Notes under the pieces: model-generated
Told to the model about the DNA's origin: nothing
What the model saw: only the letters and a program-made list of their open reading frames with translations
The model's database searches: none
Program-made: the position numbers and the translations under genes
Shown here: piece after piece, positions 63,356 to 64,000 of the stretch
Layout: the number at the start of each line of letters is the position of its first letter
How positions within the stretch are numbered: the first letter of the stretch is position 1
Assembly (NCBI GenBank): GCA_002099365.1
Contig: MSED01000005.1
Span: 496,001-560,000, forward strand
Length of the DNA stretch: 64,000 nt
Source: Phialophora verrucosa
Lineage: Eukaryota > Ascomycota > Eurotiomycetes > Chaetothyriales > Herpotrichiellaceae
Direction of reading: 5' to 3'

Positions 63356-64000
63356 ATGAAGGAGCAGCCGCAACCCCGGTTTGACAGAACCGATTTCGTA
63401 CCAAGTCACACGGGGGACGACATTCTTCCTGCCGACCCCCTTTTCGCTCGCCTGCTAACCCTGGCTCACCGACCCAACCCTAGGCCGGCGATACGCGATG
63501 TCAATGTGGGTATTGAAAGGACAGCCGCCCAGCTGCTAAGCGATGTCCTTATCCTGCGACGAGTCTTGCGGGATTCGTTACCACCTCAAACTGTGGATGA
63601 CCTGCGGAGTGGAAGGGAGGTCTTTGTCAGTCTTCTCGCTCCTGGCGGGTATGAGTTTGTCGTGGGAGTGCTGGCCATTATGGCCTTGGGGGCCGCTGCC
63701 AGCCCGTTCAGCAGCGCGCAGCCTGTGAAGGAGGCTTGCTACTACGTCAACAAGGCGCGGTCGTCGGCTCTCATCGCTGCTACTCCAGTTCTCGAGCTTG
63801 GTAAGGCCGTGGTTCGAGAAATTCAGGGCACGACCAATGCAGACTTTGCCTTTGTGCCCATCAATGCCATCGACGGAGAAGCGCCGATTGCGTTGGACAA
63901 GATCAAGATCTCTTCGAATCTGTACCAAGATCCAAATGCGCCGGGTGTGGTCATCTTCACTTCTGGGACGACAGGTCCCCCCAAGGGCGCCGTGCTCAAA
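63356..64000 (+). CDS. AMP-forming acyl/aryl-CoA synthetase, N-terminal part
   Basis: First 215 codons of an adenylate-forming enzyme (ANL superfamily, 4-coumarate:CoA-ligase-like); the window ends inside it. From the ATG at 63356 the frame is open to the end. FARLLTLAHRPNPRPAI and a LLAPGGYEFVVGVLAIMALG segment form the N-terminal domain. The phosphate-binding motif VIFTSGTTGPPKGAVLK is the last thing visible. Such enzymes activate fatty or aromatic acids to CoA thioesters for the oxidase next door. Whether it has a C-terminal peroxisomal signal, as the two neighbouring enzymes seem to, cannot be seen. An upstream exon is possible. Confidence 0.9.
   Translation, partial: MKEQPQPRFDRTDFVPSHTGDDILPADPLFARLLTLAHRPNPRPAIRDVNVGIERTAAQLLSDVLILRRVLRDSLPPQTVDDLRSGREVFVSLLAPGGYEFVVGVLAIMALGAAASPFSSAQPVKEACYYVNKARSSALIAATPVLELGKAVVREIQGTTNADFAFVPINAIDGEAPIALDKIKISSNLYQDPNAPGVVIFTSGTTGPPKGAVLK

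Overview
The window reads as nuclear DNA of a filamentous ascomycete (Pezizomycotina). Most genes carry short spliceosomal introns (about 48-180 bp, GT-AG, one GC-AG). There are fungal-type Zn2Cys6 and fungal-only protein families, and a pogo/Fot1-like DNA transposon whose core looks mutated by RIP (CpA to TpA). The class cannot be fixed from sequence alone; Eurotiomycetes or Dothideomycetes are the most plausible. Exon structures below were built by hand from splice signals, reading frame and family alignment from memory. No database search was run.

Layout. 1-2.3 kb: no gene seen. 2.3-16.7 kb: housekeeping block with a Hal2/Met22 nucleotidase, mitochondrial ribosomal protein L6, a divergent fungal protein kinase, an NAD(P)-binding epimerase-like protein, Dbf4 (Cdc7 regulatory subunit) and an STK32/YANK-type kinase. 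16.7-18.6 kb: a complete pogo/Fot1-like element with 51-bp terminal inverted repeats, TA target duplications and a dead transposase. 19.3-30.9 kb: a compact metabolic gene cluster made of P450, ACMSD/6-methylsalicylate-decarboxylase-like amidohydrolase, Baeyer-Villiger monooxygenase, Zn2Cys6 regulator and a second P450. 32.3-54.6 kb: conserved genes, namely a SNF2-family ATPase, F-box protein, E2 enzyme Ubc8, ketopantoate hydroxymethyltransferase, Atg12, an uncharacterised protein with a SUMO-binding-like motif, membrane-anchored exo-1,3-beta-glucanase, a transcription-factor-like protein, an FMN-binding-fold protein, Icp55 peptidase and a DHA2-type MFS transporter. 54.6-58.4 kb: gene-poor. 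58.4-64 kb: a small Cys-rich fungal protein, then a crotonase, an acyl-CoA oxidase and the first part of an acyl-CoA synthetase, which look like a small peroxisomal acyl/aryl-CoA degradation group.

How genes work together. The 19-31 kb cluster has the parts to decarboxylate an aromatic or unsaturated acid, hydroxylate the product with two P450s and insert oxygen next to a carbonyl with the BVMO. It contains no polyketide synthase, NRPS or terpene cyclase, so it either acts on an imported compound or modifies a product made elsewhere. Three promoter regions in it share clustered TTGCGG/CCGCAA hexamers, several as inverted pairs. CGG-containing inverted pairs are what Zn2Cys6 proteins bind, and such a protein is encoded in the middle of the cluster. 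This local regulon is the most interesting candidate system in the window.
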